Below are positions 34,107 through 46,054 of a DNA stretch of 64,000 nucleotides, one piece after another (within the stretch, counting starts at the first letter, position 1; the number at the start of each line of letters is the position of its first letter). The notes under the pieces are model-generated. The model saw only the letters and a list, made by a program, of their open reading frames with translations. It did no database searches and was not told the DNA's origin. This DNA comes from Eretmocerus hayati (lineage: Eukaryota > Arthropoda > Insecta > Hymenoptera > Aphelinidae): contig CM056744.1 of assembly GCA_029851415.1 (NCBI GenBank), positions 68,008,172 to 68,072,171 of the forward strand, read 5' to 3'. Both the position numbers and the translations under genes were made by a program.

Positions 34107-36439
34107 TTGGAGTTCATGTGGCATAAAATATGTCAAAATTTGCAGCACTGTGTAATTGATCAATTGTACCAGTAAAAGGGCTGCACAAAGCTCCAACCGA
34201 GGTACACACAATGACTTAGTAGGAGCAACGCGATTTTTTGACATAAGTAGGACTGACGAATGTCCCGGAATGACTAGGTAAATAGCGACTGCATAGGCGT
34301 GAGTTGACGCGTTGGAAAACCCGTGTAACGTCCATTGAGTGCTCGAGCAAGTTTCCAACCAACGGGGTATTCGAATCGAGTTCAAAGTAGAAATTTGTTT
34401 ACGGAGTTCGAGCCATTCTTCAAGCAGATTGCCTCCAAGGGGAGTATCTCAGTCTAATTGAGCTAGCCAGAATTTTTGGAGGAGGATTTTGCATTGAACT
34501 AAAAACGGAACAAGCCAGCCAAGTGGATCAAACAACTTTGAAACCTCGGAGAGAACGATGCGTCTTGTAAAAATTGTTGGCTGTGCTGGCAAGTCTACAT
34601 TGAAAAAGAATTCTTCCAAATCCGTGGCCCATTTCAGGCCCAAAGCTGACACAACGTTCTCAATATTCACAGAAATTTCGGACTCAGCCTCCGTATGTAG
34701 TCCTTGCAGCAGGTTGGAATCATTTGCAGCCAATTAACCAAGTGGAATGGGGGCTTTCTCTAACAAGGCAATCAATTGATCGCGTGCTTCGAGGGTATCC
34801 TCCAAATTATCCCCTCCTCCATAAAGATCGTCGACATAGCTAAGTAGTTGGATTATCATGGCACCAAGCGGAAATTCATCCCGTATTCCTCAGCAAGATA
34901 AATTAAGACTCTAAGCGCGAGGAATGGGGACCAATTCATTCCGTGCGTGATTGTTTTCAGAATGAAGTCTAGAATTCCAGGGTCTCGATCATCTTCCCAT
35001 GGGATTCGTTGCCAATTACGGTCATCCAGGTGAATCAAAATTTGCCGAAACACTTTCACTATGTCAGTGGCGAATACAAACTTGAAAAATCTCCAGCGTA
35101 TGATAATATGTGCAATATCCTTTTGTGATTTTGGGCCAGGGAGCAGAAAATCATTGATATGATAGCTATTACGTCCACGTTGAGACGCGTTGAATACTAC
35201 TCTGATTTTGTTGGTCTCTCGACGAAAAACTGGGTGGTGTGGCAGGTAGACTACTGGACCAGATGATGTCGACTCGTCTGCAAGCTCCATGTCCTCGAGC
35301 TCCTCATACTTATCCATGAAGCCCTTGTAAGCTGCGTCAAATCTCTCATCACGCTGACGTCGTCGTTCTGAACGTAACAAACGAGCGATGGCGATGTCGC
35401 TCGAATCAGAAAACGGTGGTATCTCAATATTTTGCTTGAATGGAAGCCTAACTATGATTCGTCCTCCCGGTGTAGATGACACCGTGGACGTGAAGTAATT
35501 TTCACAATATTCATCATCTTGGGATTTGCGTGCTGAAGCGTGAGGAAGTCCCTCGACCTCCCAAAATTTTTGCAAGTTTTCAGACAGAAACTCATCAGCA
35601 AGAGCAACATGAAAAGCAGCGCAAGGCCTAGTGCTTGCATCATTTGAATGCGAATTTCCAGTTATGATCCAGCCAAATACCGAATTTTGCGCCACAGGAT
35701 CATCATTCTTACCTTTTTGCAAGCCTGGTAGGATAACAGCCGCATAAACATCGGCAGCCAGGACGAAATCAATTTTGCCAGGTGACGCAAAACAAGGATC
35801 AGCGGATTGGAGATTTTTCAAGTGAGCGCAAGATTTCCTATCGACTTTACTAGCTGGCAAAACTCGAGTTAGTTCAGATAATACTAGAGTCGAGAGATCA
35901 AGCTCGAAATTCGAGCGAATAGGTGAGCGTATGTGTATAAATGCTCCTGATTTAACAGTAATTCCAGATTCACCGCCAAGAAAGTTAATATCTTGCGATA
36001 TTTCTGATAGCGGTGACGAGAGCGCTTGCGCTACTCGTTCTGATACGAAAGATCTCTCAGCTTCAGGGTTGACAAGATCTCCAACTTCAAGTGATTCGCC
36101 CGATTCTGATTGTAACATGATTCGCGCTGTAGCAAGTAAACAAGTTCTCCCAACTACTGCAGTATGTGCAGCAACTTTTGGAGATGTCGAGGGTTTTTCC
36201 GAGTCTTCCGGTTTATCAACGGGTTTTTTCGAGTGAGCACCGTTGTGCAGTTTTGTGTAATGAGACCCTTTGCAGATTGAGCAGCGATATGGAGATTTGC
36301 AATCCTTGAGATAATGACCTGGGCGCAAGCAGTTCATACACAAACGTTTTTGTTTAGCAAGTTCATATCGCTGTTGAACACTCAAAGCTGCAGAAGACTC
36401 GCAAGCGTTAAGCTGATATTTTGCTTGCAACAATAACAA
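34107..36439 (-). pseudogene. pol: BEL/Pao Pol N-terminal part: zinc knuckle, protease, RT, start of RNase H
   Basis: The minus frame starts near 36439 with a knuckle CMNCLRPGHYLKDC and a CSICKGSHYTKLH pair. The protease (peptidase A16/DUF1758 type) follows at about 36080, but its catalytic motif reads LVNPEAERSF where D-P-G is expected, so the Asp is Asn and the Gly is Glu. RT motif A is FATDIVKVFRQI. After a frame change near 34856, motif C reads YVDDLYGG at about 34815-34840. Downstream pieces (SKNRVAPTKSLCVPRLELCAA) match the segment between RT and RNase H. Coding stops where the nested transposon enters. Several stops and frameshifts separate these parts. Confidence 0.9.
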
Positions 36440-37577
36440 TCAGCTGATTCTCCCGAGGTTACTGTGGATGGTTTGGCCGTTTTACTACTTGATTGAACAT
36501 TCGCATTATTTACAGCCAATGAGCTTTTTGAGGACGAGTTTTGTGACGAGGAACGAGGTTTAGACGAGTTTTGATTTTGATTCGAGGACGATTCAAGTGT
36601 GGCGTGAAGAGACGCCGATTCGAGTGCACGAATGCGATTTTCGAGGAATTTCGAATCAGCGTACGTAGAAAATCCCTCAATATTCGATTGATTATTTTCC
36701 CGAGCTTCACGAGTGCTAGGATCAAGTTTACTAATAATGCAATATACAAGAACACAATCCCAGGATTCAACAAGACATGTGAGATCCTTGAAACCTTGAA
36801 CTGCTTGCTCAGCTCTATTCAAAATTTCATTCAATTTAGATACCGATTTTTCGGTAAGAGGTTTCAAGGATTGTAGCGCGCATATGCGTAGTCATTCTTC
36901 TACGGCTATTATCATACCGACGAGACAGAAATATCCCAAGCTGGCTTGAAATTCGTGCCATCAGGCGTGATACCCTTCAGTAACTCTGCTGCCGCACCCT
37001 GTACAGCATCAAGTAAATATTGGATTTCGAGTGTATCAGAATATGGTTTATTCATGACAACAGCTTCAAAATGAGGTTTAAAAATGTCCCAGTCTTCTTG
37101 CTTGCCTGAAAAGGTAGGCATTGCAATAGGAGCGACCGATTGTATTTCAGAAGTTCTCTTCAAAAAACGTTCAAATCGATACGCTTGCTGTGCCAATATT
37201 TGAGACAGAGTCATTGAGTCTGAGCTTAGATTTGATGCTGATGCACTTTGTTCCGCTAGTACAGGGGTAGGCAGCCAGGATTCTATAGCTGCATAATGCC
37301 TCGCTGCCGCGTCTTCAATTTCAAGAAAACAATCTTCTTCGAAAAATTTATGATTCGGCGAAAGGGATTTGTTTGTGTAAGGAAACTCGTGATGGGTTTT
37401 GAATTCAAACCAATAATCTGTTAAACTAGCAAGTTTCTTCGTTACGTACGCTGATTGCTTCCGTTCTTTAGCTGTAGCTGATTTTTAAGCGTTTTCTGTA
37501 AAATTCAAAATATAACCTTTCAACCGTTCGAGACGTTCGGGTTTCAAATTTAACTCAGCTGCGGTGATCGTCGCCAT
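36440..37577 (-). pseudogene. gag: BEL/Pao Gag (DUF1759-type)
   Basis: The start is the ATG at 37575-37577 (MATITAAELNLKPERLE). An in-frame TAA lies near 37485. The DUF1759-type core reads PTFSGKQEDWDIFKPHF at about 37100, followed by KPYSDTLEIQYLLDAVQG. A frame change near 36900 leads to the second half (LTEKSVSKLNEILNRAEQ), ending in a Ser/Asn/Lys-rich linker before the Cys-rich region shared with pol. Gag assembles the particle; this copy is not translatable as one protein. Confidence 0.88.
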
Positions 37578-38030
37578 GATTCTACAAGTTGGTCGATCTC
37601 AATTCGCAGTAAAAATGATCGAATAAAGTTCGAGGAATGTACTATGTAAACGTACTCAAAGTGCACGGCAAGCGATGAAATTGACTAGATTGCGAAAAAA
37701 TAGGATAAGTTCAAAAAAGGAACAAGGACTGAGATCAAGGTTCGAACGAGGAATTTATGATTGGACAATATACAGGACAGAGGAATAGAACAAACATAAT
37801 TGTAGCTAGCCGTGAGCATCAAATATTTGAGGGAGCAAGTATAATCAGTTGTGCGCGACTCGCGTGGTGATTTGCTGCATGTTTCGAGACGCTCGCCGAT
37901 ACGAGCCTATACTGCAGCAGCCAAGTCTAGTCGAGCGATGAGCGAGAGAGACAGACTGAGAACAGCTGTTGTAATAGCAAGGTAATGCTATAGACTCGTT
38001 AAGTGAGCCGCGCAGCGAGGGGAATAGTAC

Positions 38031-39652
38031 TATACACGGTGATTTTAAAGTACTCGACCAGCCGGGAAATTCCAAAAGCCCGATGCGTTGAGAGTTTTGC
38101 AAATTTTTTTCGAAGTTATTCGAGTCGATTTGAAAATTTGCGGGGATGTTGAAAATTATCAGATTTTTGGCATCAGATGGATCAGAAAAGGGATCAGAGG
38201 GATCAGTCGCGCAAGGATCACATGGGATCAGCAGAGGGATCAGTTTGTTTTGCTGCAACACACGTGGTCTGGTTCCGAGGTTATGTGTCGGTGCGCCAGT
38301 CTCAGTATTCGCAGCCCGAGGAGGTGGTTGTCGAATTTAGTGGCGGTGTAGACGGTGAATTGTGTGACTGCCGTGCGCTTTGTCGTGTTCCTGGGGCTCG
38401 GGGTACCATGGGCCCGTGGTGTTTGTGTTTGTCGCGTACCGCGCGGGTAATTTCTGAGATCTGCCGAGCCGACCCGGACTTTTGCCTGGTTGGCTAAGTC
38501 CGGCATTCTCCGTCTGCTGCGCATACTGTGAGACGACGTCCACAGCACAGCCCGCGGTTTTGTTTACTTAAACAGCTTGTCCTGTTGTTTGTTGTTGAAT
38601 GATGGAAACCTGACTCGGCGGCATGCAATGGAGGAAGTTTCTAATAAGTGTGATTTGTGAAAATAGTGCGAGCTGAATGATATGGCCCTTGTATTATTTT
38701 GCCATAGAAATCTTTTTCATACACCTGCTGCAGTTAGGTTAGGGTTCATTTTTGATCACTTTATCTGCCTGCTGGCAGTATTTTGTGATAGAGAATAAGA
38801 TTCAACTGAGCATTTAAACATGTAATGGAAAAACACCTGAGTGTCACTTTGGTCCCGTATCGGTCCTCAGCGAGTGTCGATTGGGTCCCGTACTAGTCCT
38901 CTGCGAGTGTCGATGTGGTTCTCTACCGGTCCTCGACGAGTGTCGATCTGGTCCCTTACCGGTCCTCGGCGAGTGGCGATGGGGGACCATACAATCCCCG
39001 GCGAGTGGCGATCTGGTCCCGTACCCGTCCTCGGCGAGTGTCGATGTGGTTTTCTACCGGTCCTCAGCGAGTGTCGATCTAGTACCATACCGGTCCTCGG
39101 CGAGTGTCAATTTCGTCCCGTACCAGCCTTCTGCGAGTGTCGAACTGGTCCCGTACGGGTCCAGCGGCGACCGAAATTAATAATCAACCCCATCGCGCTC
39201 GGCACTCCTACACCAAGGAAACCACCCGCGCGGCTACGCGACAAACACAAAAAGCACGGACCCGTGCAACCTCGAGGCCCAGGAACACGACAAAGAGCAC
39301 GGCAGTCGCGCAATTTACCATCACCACCGCCACTAAATTCGACAACCACCTCCTCGGGCTGCGAATACTGTGACTGGCGCACCGACACATAACCTCGGAA
39401 CCAGACCACGTGTGTGGCAGCAAAACAAACTGATCCCTCTGCTGATCCCATGTGATCCTCGCGCGACTGATCCCGCTGATCCCTTTTCTGATCCATCTGA
39501 TGCCAAAAATCTGATAATTTTCAACATCCCCGCAAATTTTCAAATCGACTCGAATAACTTCGAAAAAAATTTGCAAAACTCTCAACGCATCGGGCTTTCG
39601 GAATTTCCCGGCTGGTCGAGTACTTTAAAATCACCGTGTATAGCAAGCACAC
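38031..39652. mobile_element. Foldback element with about 430-bp inverted repeats and a minisatellite core
   Basis: The arms at about 38031-38460 and 39215-39652 are reverse complements, with outer ends CTATACACGGTGATTTTAAA. The apparent proteins of the two arms (for example QNKLIPLLIPCDP) are the same sequence read from opposite strands, a sign of inverted repetition rather than genes. The middle is a 33-bp tandem repeat. No transposase is present, and no target duplication was found. Confidence 0.8.
38843..39172. repeat. 33-bp minisatellite, about 10 copies
   Basis: Units resemble CGGTCCTCGGCGAGTGTCGA followed by TCTGGTCCCGTAC. Because 33 is a multiple of three, an open frame of 11-residue repeats arises on each strand; these frames are by-products. 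Confidence 0.9.
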
Positions 39653-40304
39653 AATCATATGTGACAGCGGCAACGCTGTGCTGGGATGCGGCAGCACTTA
39701 TAGCCGCACCAATTATGGGCAGGAGAGGTGGTGGGCGGGCAGGGACAAGTGCGAGAGCGCGCAACTGATTCCCTCGCAAGATTCAAATGTGGTGATATAT
39801 ATGTATGTAAAGGAACGAAACACTCACCGGCCGCGGCTCGATTGCCGCGGCTTTCCCTTTCCCCTCTGCCCTCCTCGCTGCTCTCTAGGATGCTATGGAA
39901 GGTACCCCGCGTCGCTCGATGGTGTGGACGTCAGGATGGCAGCAACGTCGACCCAAACGCCGATGATGATGCGTGAAAAAAATTCCGGGTCGACTGCTCG
40001 CTGTGGCCAATGACTGACACAGGGCTGCTGCCTCCTTTTTCAAGGCTCACCTTTGAGCGAGCAGATCTGCTGCGTCGTCGTCGTCTCGACGCCGGTGCCG
40101 TGGAACTCTAGCCATGTTCCAGTGCTGGTGCAACGAGGTACACAAAAACTGGGTGCGAGACGATGATGATTTCGCCCGCACTTGCACTCAGTACTTCACA
40201 ATCACTTCGCCCGTGACACTCTCGAGTTTCCCGCGTGCGCGCACCAATTTTGCGATTCTCCCACGCGATTCGATTCTCGCGAGATTCCACAAACGACACG
40301 ATTC

Positions 40305-40322
40305 CACTAAGCTCTGCTACCA
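40305..40322 (-). other. Primer-binding site of the BEL/Pao element
   Basis: On the minus strand TGGTAGCAGAGCTTAGTG starts three bases after the 5' LTR. The TGG start matches the CCA end of a tRNA. The specific tRNA was not identified. Confidence 0.75.
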
Positions 40323-40325
40323 AAA

Positions 40326-40850
40326 TGTTGGGGCGGGGTGTTCTAATGGAACCCTGGACCCATTCTCGTGTGGACCGATCATGTATAGAAAGGAAAAGGG
40401 TTCAAAATTACCACTCACAAGTTATAATGAAAAATAAACGTTTAACTGTATTGTCGTAAGAAAGGAGCAGAGGGATCAATCGCGGAGAATCGCGTGCGCA
40501 GCGCAGGAATAAAATTAGAGAGGAAAAACGCTTGAAAGTGGAGGAAGGTGAATTGCCGCGGGCGGGCACCGAGGTGATCGCGAGATGGATGATCGGACGC
40601 GACGACGCTCGAGCCACACATCTTGCATGCTCGCAGACCAACGGCTAACTGGCGCGATTCGAGTAATGAGCGCAGCTTGGCAAGAAAGACCTGGGCGTTA
40701 CACTTGTCGCCTGTCTAAATTTCGGCCAATAACGTAAAAATCTCATTTCGCGTGAGAACAAGGGAAAGAAAGGCAACGACCGAGAGCGTCGAGCCGAGCT
40801 GTTTCTGAAATATAGATATATTACGGTTTAGACACGTATACGCACGAACA
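40326..40850 (-). repeat. 5' LTR of the BEL/Pao element
   Basis: Partner of 25268-25805. It is followed by GAGTC at 40851-40855, the second copy of the target duplication. Confidence 0.92.
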
Positions 40851-40855
40851 GAGTC

Positions 40856-42600
40856 AAAAAACGCATGAATTGTTGCGTATCACGATTAGAGACGGTAGAT
40901 AACATCCGAAATTAATTGTTTCCAACATTTGTTTTGCCAAAGGAAGGGTAGAGAAGCAAAAATCTCATCACGAGATGTTAGAATTCTTCATCGAAAATTA
41001 GCCTAACAATGCGTATTTTGATTGAAAAAGTCAATACCATAACATGATCTTTGAATGAATCACGGTCGTCAACTTTTATTACTGTGACATATCTATATAT
41101 TCAAATATACTCATAGCTATGAACACCATTAGAAGCTTCAAAAACGAGATCACAGGATTTTAAAGGGAAAATGTAGAATTTCGATGCGAGTATGCGAAAA
41201 CTCAAATTTCTCACCTAAGAATCCAAATTTTGTGGTGCAACTATAAAAGATAGATTGATTAATGTAACACATACCTCAGAGTGAGACCAACGACAGAAAC
41301 CCATGAGTGAATAGAAAAATTTTGAGACCACACTTTTATATAGTCCAAACTACATTCGAAAATTTACCGTCGGCACTCAATATGATTGCGTATTTTGTTA
41401 TATATCGAGTAGTAATGATGATATCAACTTGAAAATTGGTATGAATATTTCTTATATTGCATATTAGTAGAATCAACACCGACCGACTACCCAAACATTT
41501 TCAAATGACCACAGAAGAGTGAAAACCCAGATAAATTACCGTTCCTCGTACGTAAATGAGAGTACCCAAAGAACGGTCGTAACTCGGTCAATTTTGACCC
41601 AATTTTAACGTTCAAACGCTCAAACTGAAGGTCTTTCCGAGGACTGTCTGACTATTTTATCGAAAATTTCCAGAAAGAGCAAATTTTTAAAATTGTCACG
41701 GTTCGAAATTCACAATTTCATGTTTCGAGAGAACCACTTGCCATGCTCTTTGAACCAAAACTCCATGTAATAATTGGTCCGAAAATATTATAATATTAGA
41801 ATCTAAATGAGACCTAGAATCATCTCAAGGAAGAAAAAGTATTTCTTGCGGCTGATGGAGAATGGTCCGACAGCTGCAAGCGATAAATATTTCTCAATGC
41901 TATACCCAACTATGGCAGGATATAGCTATATATAGTATACCTATTGTATACCAGAGAACCAAGGAGAAACAGTGAGAGACCGATAGAAATAGTCTCTTTT
42001 AGATAGAAGGAGCTTTTCTCAAATCAACTGAGCCATGATTCGAATTTGGCGAATGTCAATTTTGAACAAAATACCCAACCATGGACAATTATATTATATA
42101 TAGTATCTGTTTATAGTATAATTTATTAACAACATTCAGGGTATTGTTCATACAAAAATGAACTTGTTGGGAAAAATTTGTCAATCAAATTGAGGTATAG
42201 AACCTCATGTAAATAACCACAGAATTGAGAAACATTGTTTATGAACAATCTACTGTTAATAATTTTTCCGAACATTTCAATGCTTTTATAATTTTGTAAA
42301 ACATTTGCATCAAATAGAGATATAGAACCTCATATATTCATACAATTAACGAAATTAGTTGTTAATAATTAATTGTTAATAATTTTCGAGAAATTTCGAT
42401 GAACATATTGATGATTTTGAGGAATCCATCGAACATGTTTCCAACTTTTAAGCATAATCTTATGCAAACAAAAAAATCACATTTGTGAAATCAGAAATGA
42501 GAGAATGAAAGTATTTAAGTCTAAACGATTGTGCTGAGAGAAAGTTCGCGATAAGAATTTATATCGCGACACACACAAACATTGACACTCTCACTCTCAC
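40856..42600. other. AT-rich region, no gene recognised
   Basis: About 1.7 kb of AT-rich DNA without long open frames or similarity to other parts of the window. Confidence 0.5.
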
Positions 42601-42818
42601 ATGACTTCACACATACAATCATACTAGCATGTGTGTCGCTCGCGCAAGCACTATAATATAACATGTGATCTCAACCATATGATCTGAAGGCCATTCAAGG
42701 GGCCACAGCTGATATATTGTAATATAGATCACTGCATCGGGGACGGTGCAAGTCTCCGGACAGGCACGCCCGTGACGTGGTGAGTCCCGAGCCTCCGGCC
42801 CGTGCCTCTCCCCGTCAC

Positions 42819-42966
42819 CTGACGATGCACCTTGGGCCGGATTACGGACGAGCGCACGACGGCGCGCGCGAACCCCCACTCCACCGTCCCCTATACCTTT
42901 TACATGGCGGTCGCTCGTGCGCGCCATCGTACGCTCGTTCGTAATCCGGCCCCAGGTGCACCGTCA
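42819..42966. repeat. Inverted repeat with about 52-base arms
   Basis: The arm at 42819-42870 (including GGGCCGGATTACGGACGAGCG) and the arm at 42915-42966 are reverse complements with several mismatches and a 44-base spacer. It lies upstream of the LTR-like repeat and may be part of the same LTR. Confidence 0.8.
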
Positions 42967-43036
42967 GCGTTTCTGACGGACAATCGCCCGTTTCCCCACC
43001 AAGTGCGATGTCGCGTCGCGGACCTATCGTCACGGA

Positions 43037-43120
43037 CGACGGGCCACGCCACGGCAGACCGCTCTGACCAACCGAATAATTCACACACTCTCTCACCTCA
43101 CGAGTTCTCTCATATATATT
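43037..43120 (+). repeat. LTR-like repeat, left half of the LINE-interrupted copy
   Basis: Matches 6900-6982, ending in TCTCATATATATT. The other half resumes at 49535. ATATATATT at 43112-43120 and 49535-49543 is the LINE target duplication. Confidence 0.85.
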
Positions 43121-44196
43121 TTTTTTATTTTATTTTATTTTATTAATGTTTACGGGCAATACTGCCCTTATACATGAATTTACAAAAGAATTACTAAAAT
43201 TAAACTATAAAATTAAGGTGTAAGCAAGGATTACCGACCTTGTTTCTTAACTTCCTACAATCAACAGAATTGGCAAGAAAACTATTCAACGAGCAACAGT
43301 AGTTAAGATATCATACAATGATGTTTCCATGAGCGCTAACCGTAAGACATTTTTAAACGTGAATAGCGAGTCTTGGTTGACAATGTGGTCTGGCAATTTG
43401 TTCCAGAAACGCCGAAACCTATGGGTGGGTGAAAAATATACCCAGTTCAGATTACTAGATTTCTGTTCAATCGTTCTCATTGTTCTCAGTTCATATTCTA
43501 CCGAGCGTGCATTGAATAAATCATTCACACTACTCGAAGAATATAAACGATTCTTGATTTTAAATGCAGTTGAGCAATCTAAGTAGCACAACCGTAACGA
43601 CAATCTCAAGATTTTGAACTTTTCCCTGGCAGGATCATATTCATGATCCGTGTAGTGCATAAGATTCCTGCTTTTAAAACATAAATAGCGAAGCATTTCA
43701 TTCTGCGTTCTCTCTAACTTGAGTTGTGCTTGCCTAGTGAATGGTGACCAAATGACCAACGCATAAGTTAAAACTGGAATGACCAGAGCCTTATATAGGT
43801 AGGAATCGAGTTGGCATTACGAAAATCAGAGGTTACTCTTCCGGTGAATCCAACCATTTTTAGGGCCTTCCCTGCAACTGATTCAATATGAGTGTCGAAC
43901 TTGAGACTGGATTCAAATATCTTTCCCAAATCGGAAATGCTTTCAACACGTTCAATTCTCACATCATTTATCAGATATTCATATTTCAAAACATTACGAG
44001 ATTTTGAGAAGGAGATGACTGCACATTTTTTCACGTTGATTGATAGACCATTTTCTTCACCCCATACAAGGATCTGTTGAAAAGCTTTCTGTAAACGACT
44101 AGCATCGAGGGGTGACTTTATAGTCGTGAAGATTTTTACATCATCAGCATAGATCAAAGTCTGATTACCATGTAAGCCCAAGGGCATATCATTAAT

Positions 44197-44268
44197 GAAA
44201 ATAATAAACGTAATTAATTCTGACACTCGATCGATATGATCGGATATCGTATTTAGAAAATAATAAAC
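44197..44268. other. 46-bp insertion flanked by a 13-bp duplication
   Basis: GAAAATAATAAAC occurs at 44197-44209 and again at 44256-44268, with 46 bases between. Without the insert and one repeat, RT coding reads straight through (ILFIIF to INDM). It looks like a very small retrotransposition product or a filler insertion. Confidence 0.8.
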
Positions 44269-46054
44269 AGTATAGGACCCAAATGGGAGCCTCGAGGTAC
44301 CCCTGAGGACGTTACAAAATATTCAGAGACAAAATTAGAGATCCTCACCGCCGATTCTCTACCAGATAAATAGGAAGAGAACCACTGATGTAATTTCCCA
44401 CGAATAACAATATTCCACAACTCATTTAGCAGCCGCACGTGATTCACTGAATCGAAAGCTTTCGAAAAACCAATGTATATTGAGTCTACTTGTTCATGGT
44501 TACTTAAGCATTTAGTTAAGAATTCATGGTACAAAATGAAATTGCTGATAGTCGATCTTCCTTTCAAGAACCCATGTTGATGGTCAATAATTTTCCCACT
44601 TAGAAATTCTGATAATTGACTTGCCATCCAGGCATCAAACAACTTAGCTAAGCATCCAATAATTGAGATTGGTCTATAATTTTCAATTTTGCTCTCATCA
44701 CAACTTTTGAATATTGGTTGTATAAAAGCCTTTTTCCATGAAGACGGAAACCGTCCTGTTTCGAGAAACCTTCTGAAGATTTCAAGAACACTTTCCCTAA
44801 TACTTGGCCAACACTTTTTAACGAAGAAAGAAGGTATACCATCTGGACCGGGTTTTGTGTTGTTATCAAGATTCTTTACTAGCAAGTCCAAATCCTCCTC
44901 TAATATAGTTAATGAATCCAATTGATCATCACAATCCGTATCACCCAATGAATCAACATTACCGTCTTTATAGACAGAGCTGAAGTGCTCAGCGAATAAA
45001 TTGGCTATACCTATACCATTACTTGCCGATTTCCTCTGAAAATACATATTATTAGGGAGGCTATTAGTCTTTTTCAAATTTTTTGTGTAAGACCAGAAGT
45101 GCCGAATGTTGGTCGAGAGATTATCCTCTACTGATTTAAGATACTCGGCATATTTAATTCGAGAAAGCCTGATACATTGAGCCCGTAATTTTTTAAACGC
45201 AATATAATCAGATGTGAGTTTACTCTCCTTCCAAGTGGTATGCATCTTCTTTTTCTCAAATATTAGGGATCTAAGTTCATGGTCGTACCATTTAGGAAAA
45301 TGCGAGTGTACTATATGCTTGGTTGGAACATTGTCCTTAATTGTATCAACTAGAATACCATTCAACTCCATCACACATTCATTCACATCCTCATGATTCA
45401 CAATCGTGTCCCATTCAACTTCGTCTAAAACACTACGAATGTTATCATAATCAGCTGCCCTGAAATCGAACTGAACACTATTTTCACTCAGACACTCACA
45501 AGATTTAGACAACAAAATTTCACCAATCAGCGCCTGATGATGAGAATCACAGAAAGGCACCAGTAGATCTTGATTCTCCAACAAGTTGAAGTACTCCGGA
45601 CCACAAAACAAGAGATCAAGAGAGTATCCCTTGTCCGGATAAGCTGGAAAGAATTGCTTGACATCTACTCCGACGAAGATCCGCTTGATAATATCCGCTC
45701 TCGGTTGACGATCATCAATTGCCGCACCAACTGTGGTGTTCCTTAGAGGGTCACTCATCCATTCAATATGGGGCAAGTTGAAATCTCCGCTGATGATCAG
45801 TTTGTGGTCTGGAAATTTGGTGAGCGCATCCTCAAGACAGTTAGCCACTGTTTGGTACACCGCGAGTGTTGACGTTGGAGGGATGTATACGGCACCAATG
45901 ACAGTCTTGAAAATTGGACTAGTTACACTTAGAACCACCACATCAGCGCCAAGGATTTCACCACAATATATTATCACTGATTTTAGCGACTGATCCCTAG
46001 CGATACCAACAAGCACCCCACCTCCACGTCTTGGTGTCCTATCGGCTCTATATA

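Larger units (their letters stand above)
37578..40303 (-). other. BEL/Pao 5' leader, split by a foldback element
   Basis: Non-coding sequence between gag and the primer-binding site. Without the foldback element at 38031-39652 it is about 1.1 kb. No gene recognised. Confidence 0.55.
25268..40850 (-). mobile_element. BEL/Pao LTR retrotransposon with two nested insertions
   Basis: Two direct repeats of 538 and 525 bp (25268-25805 and 40326-40850), each TG...CA-type, flank gag and pol on the minus strand. The whole unit is bounded by GAGTC on both sides (25263-25267 and 40851-40855), a 5-bp target duplication. A purine-rich tract and a primer-binding site lie at the correct LTR edges for minus orientation. 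Removing the nested elements at about 28475-34106 and 38031-39652 leaves about 8.3 kb, a normal BEL/Pao length. LTR divergence (roughly 10% by eye), stops, frameshifts and lost catalytic residues show an old, dead copy. Confidence 0.92.

Noticed and set aside
38841..39392. 183-codon plus-strand frame with 11-residue repeats
   Set aside because: It reflects a 33-bp minisatellite whose unit is a multiple of three, with part of an inverted arm; there is no known domain.
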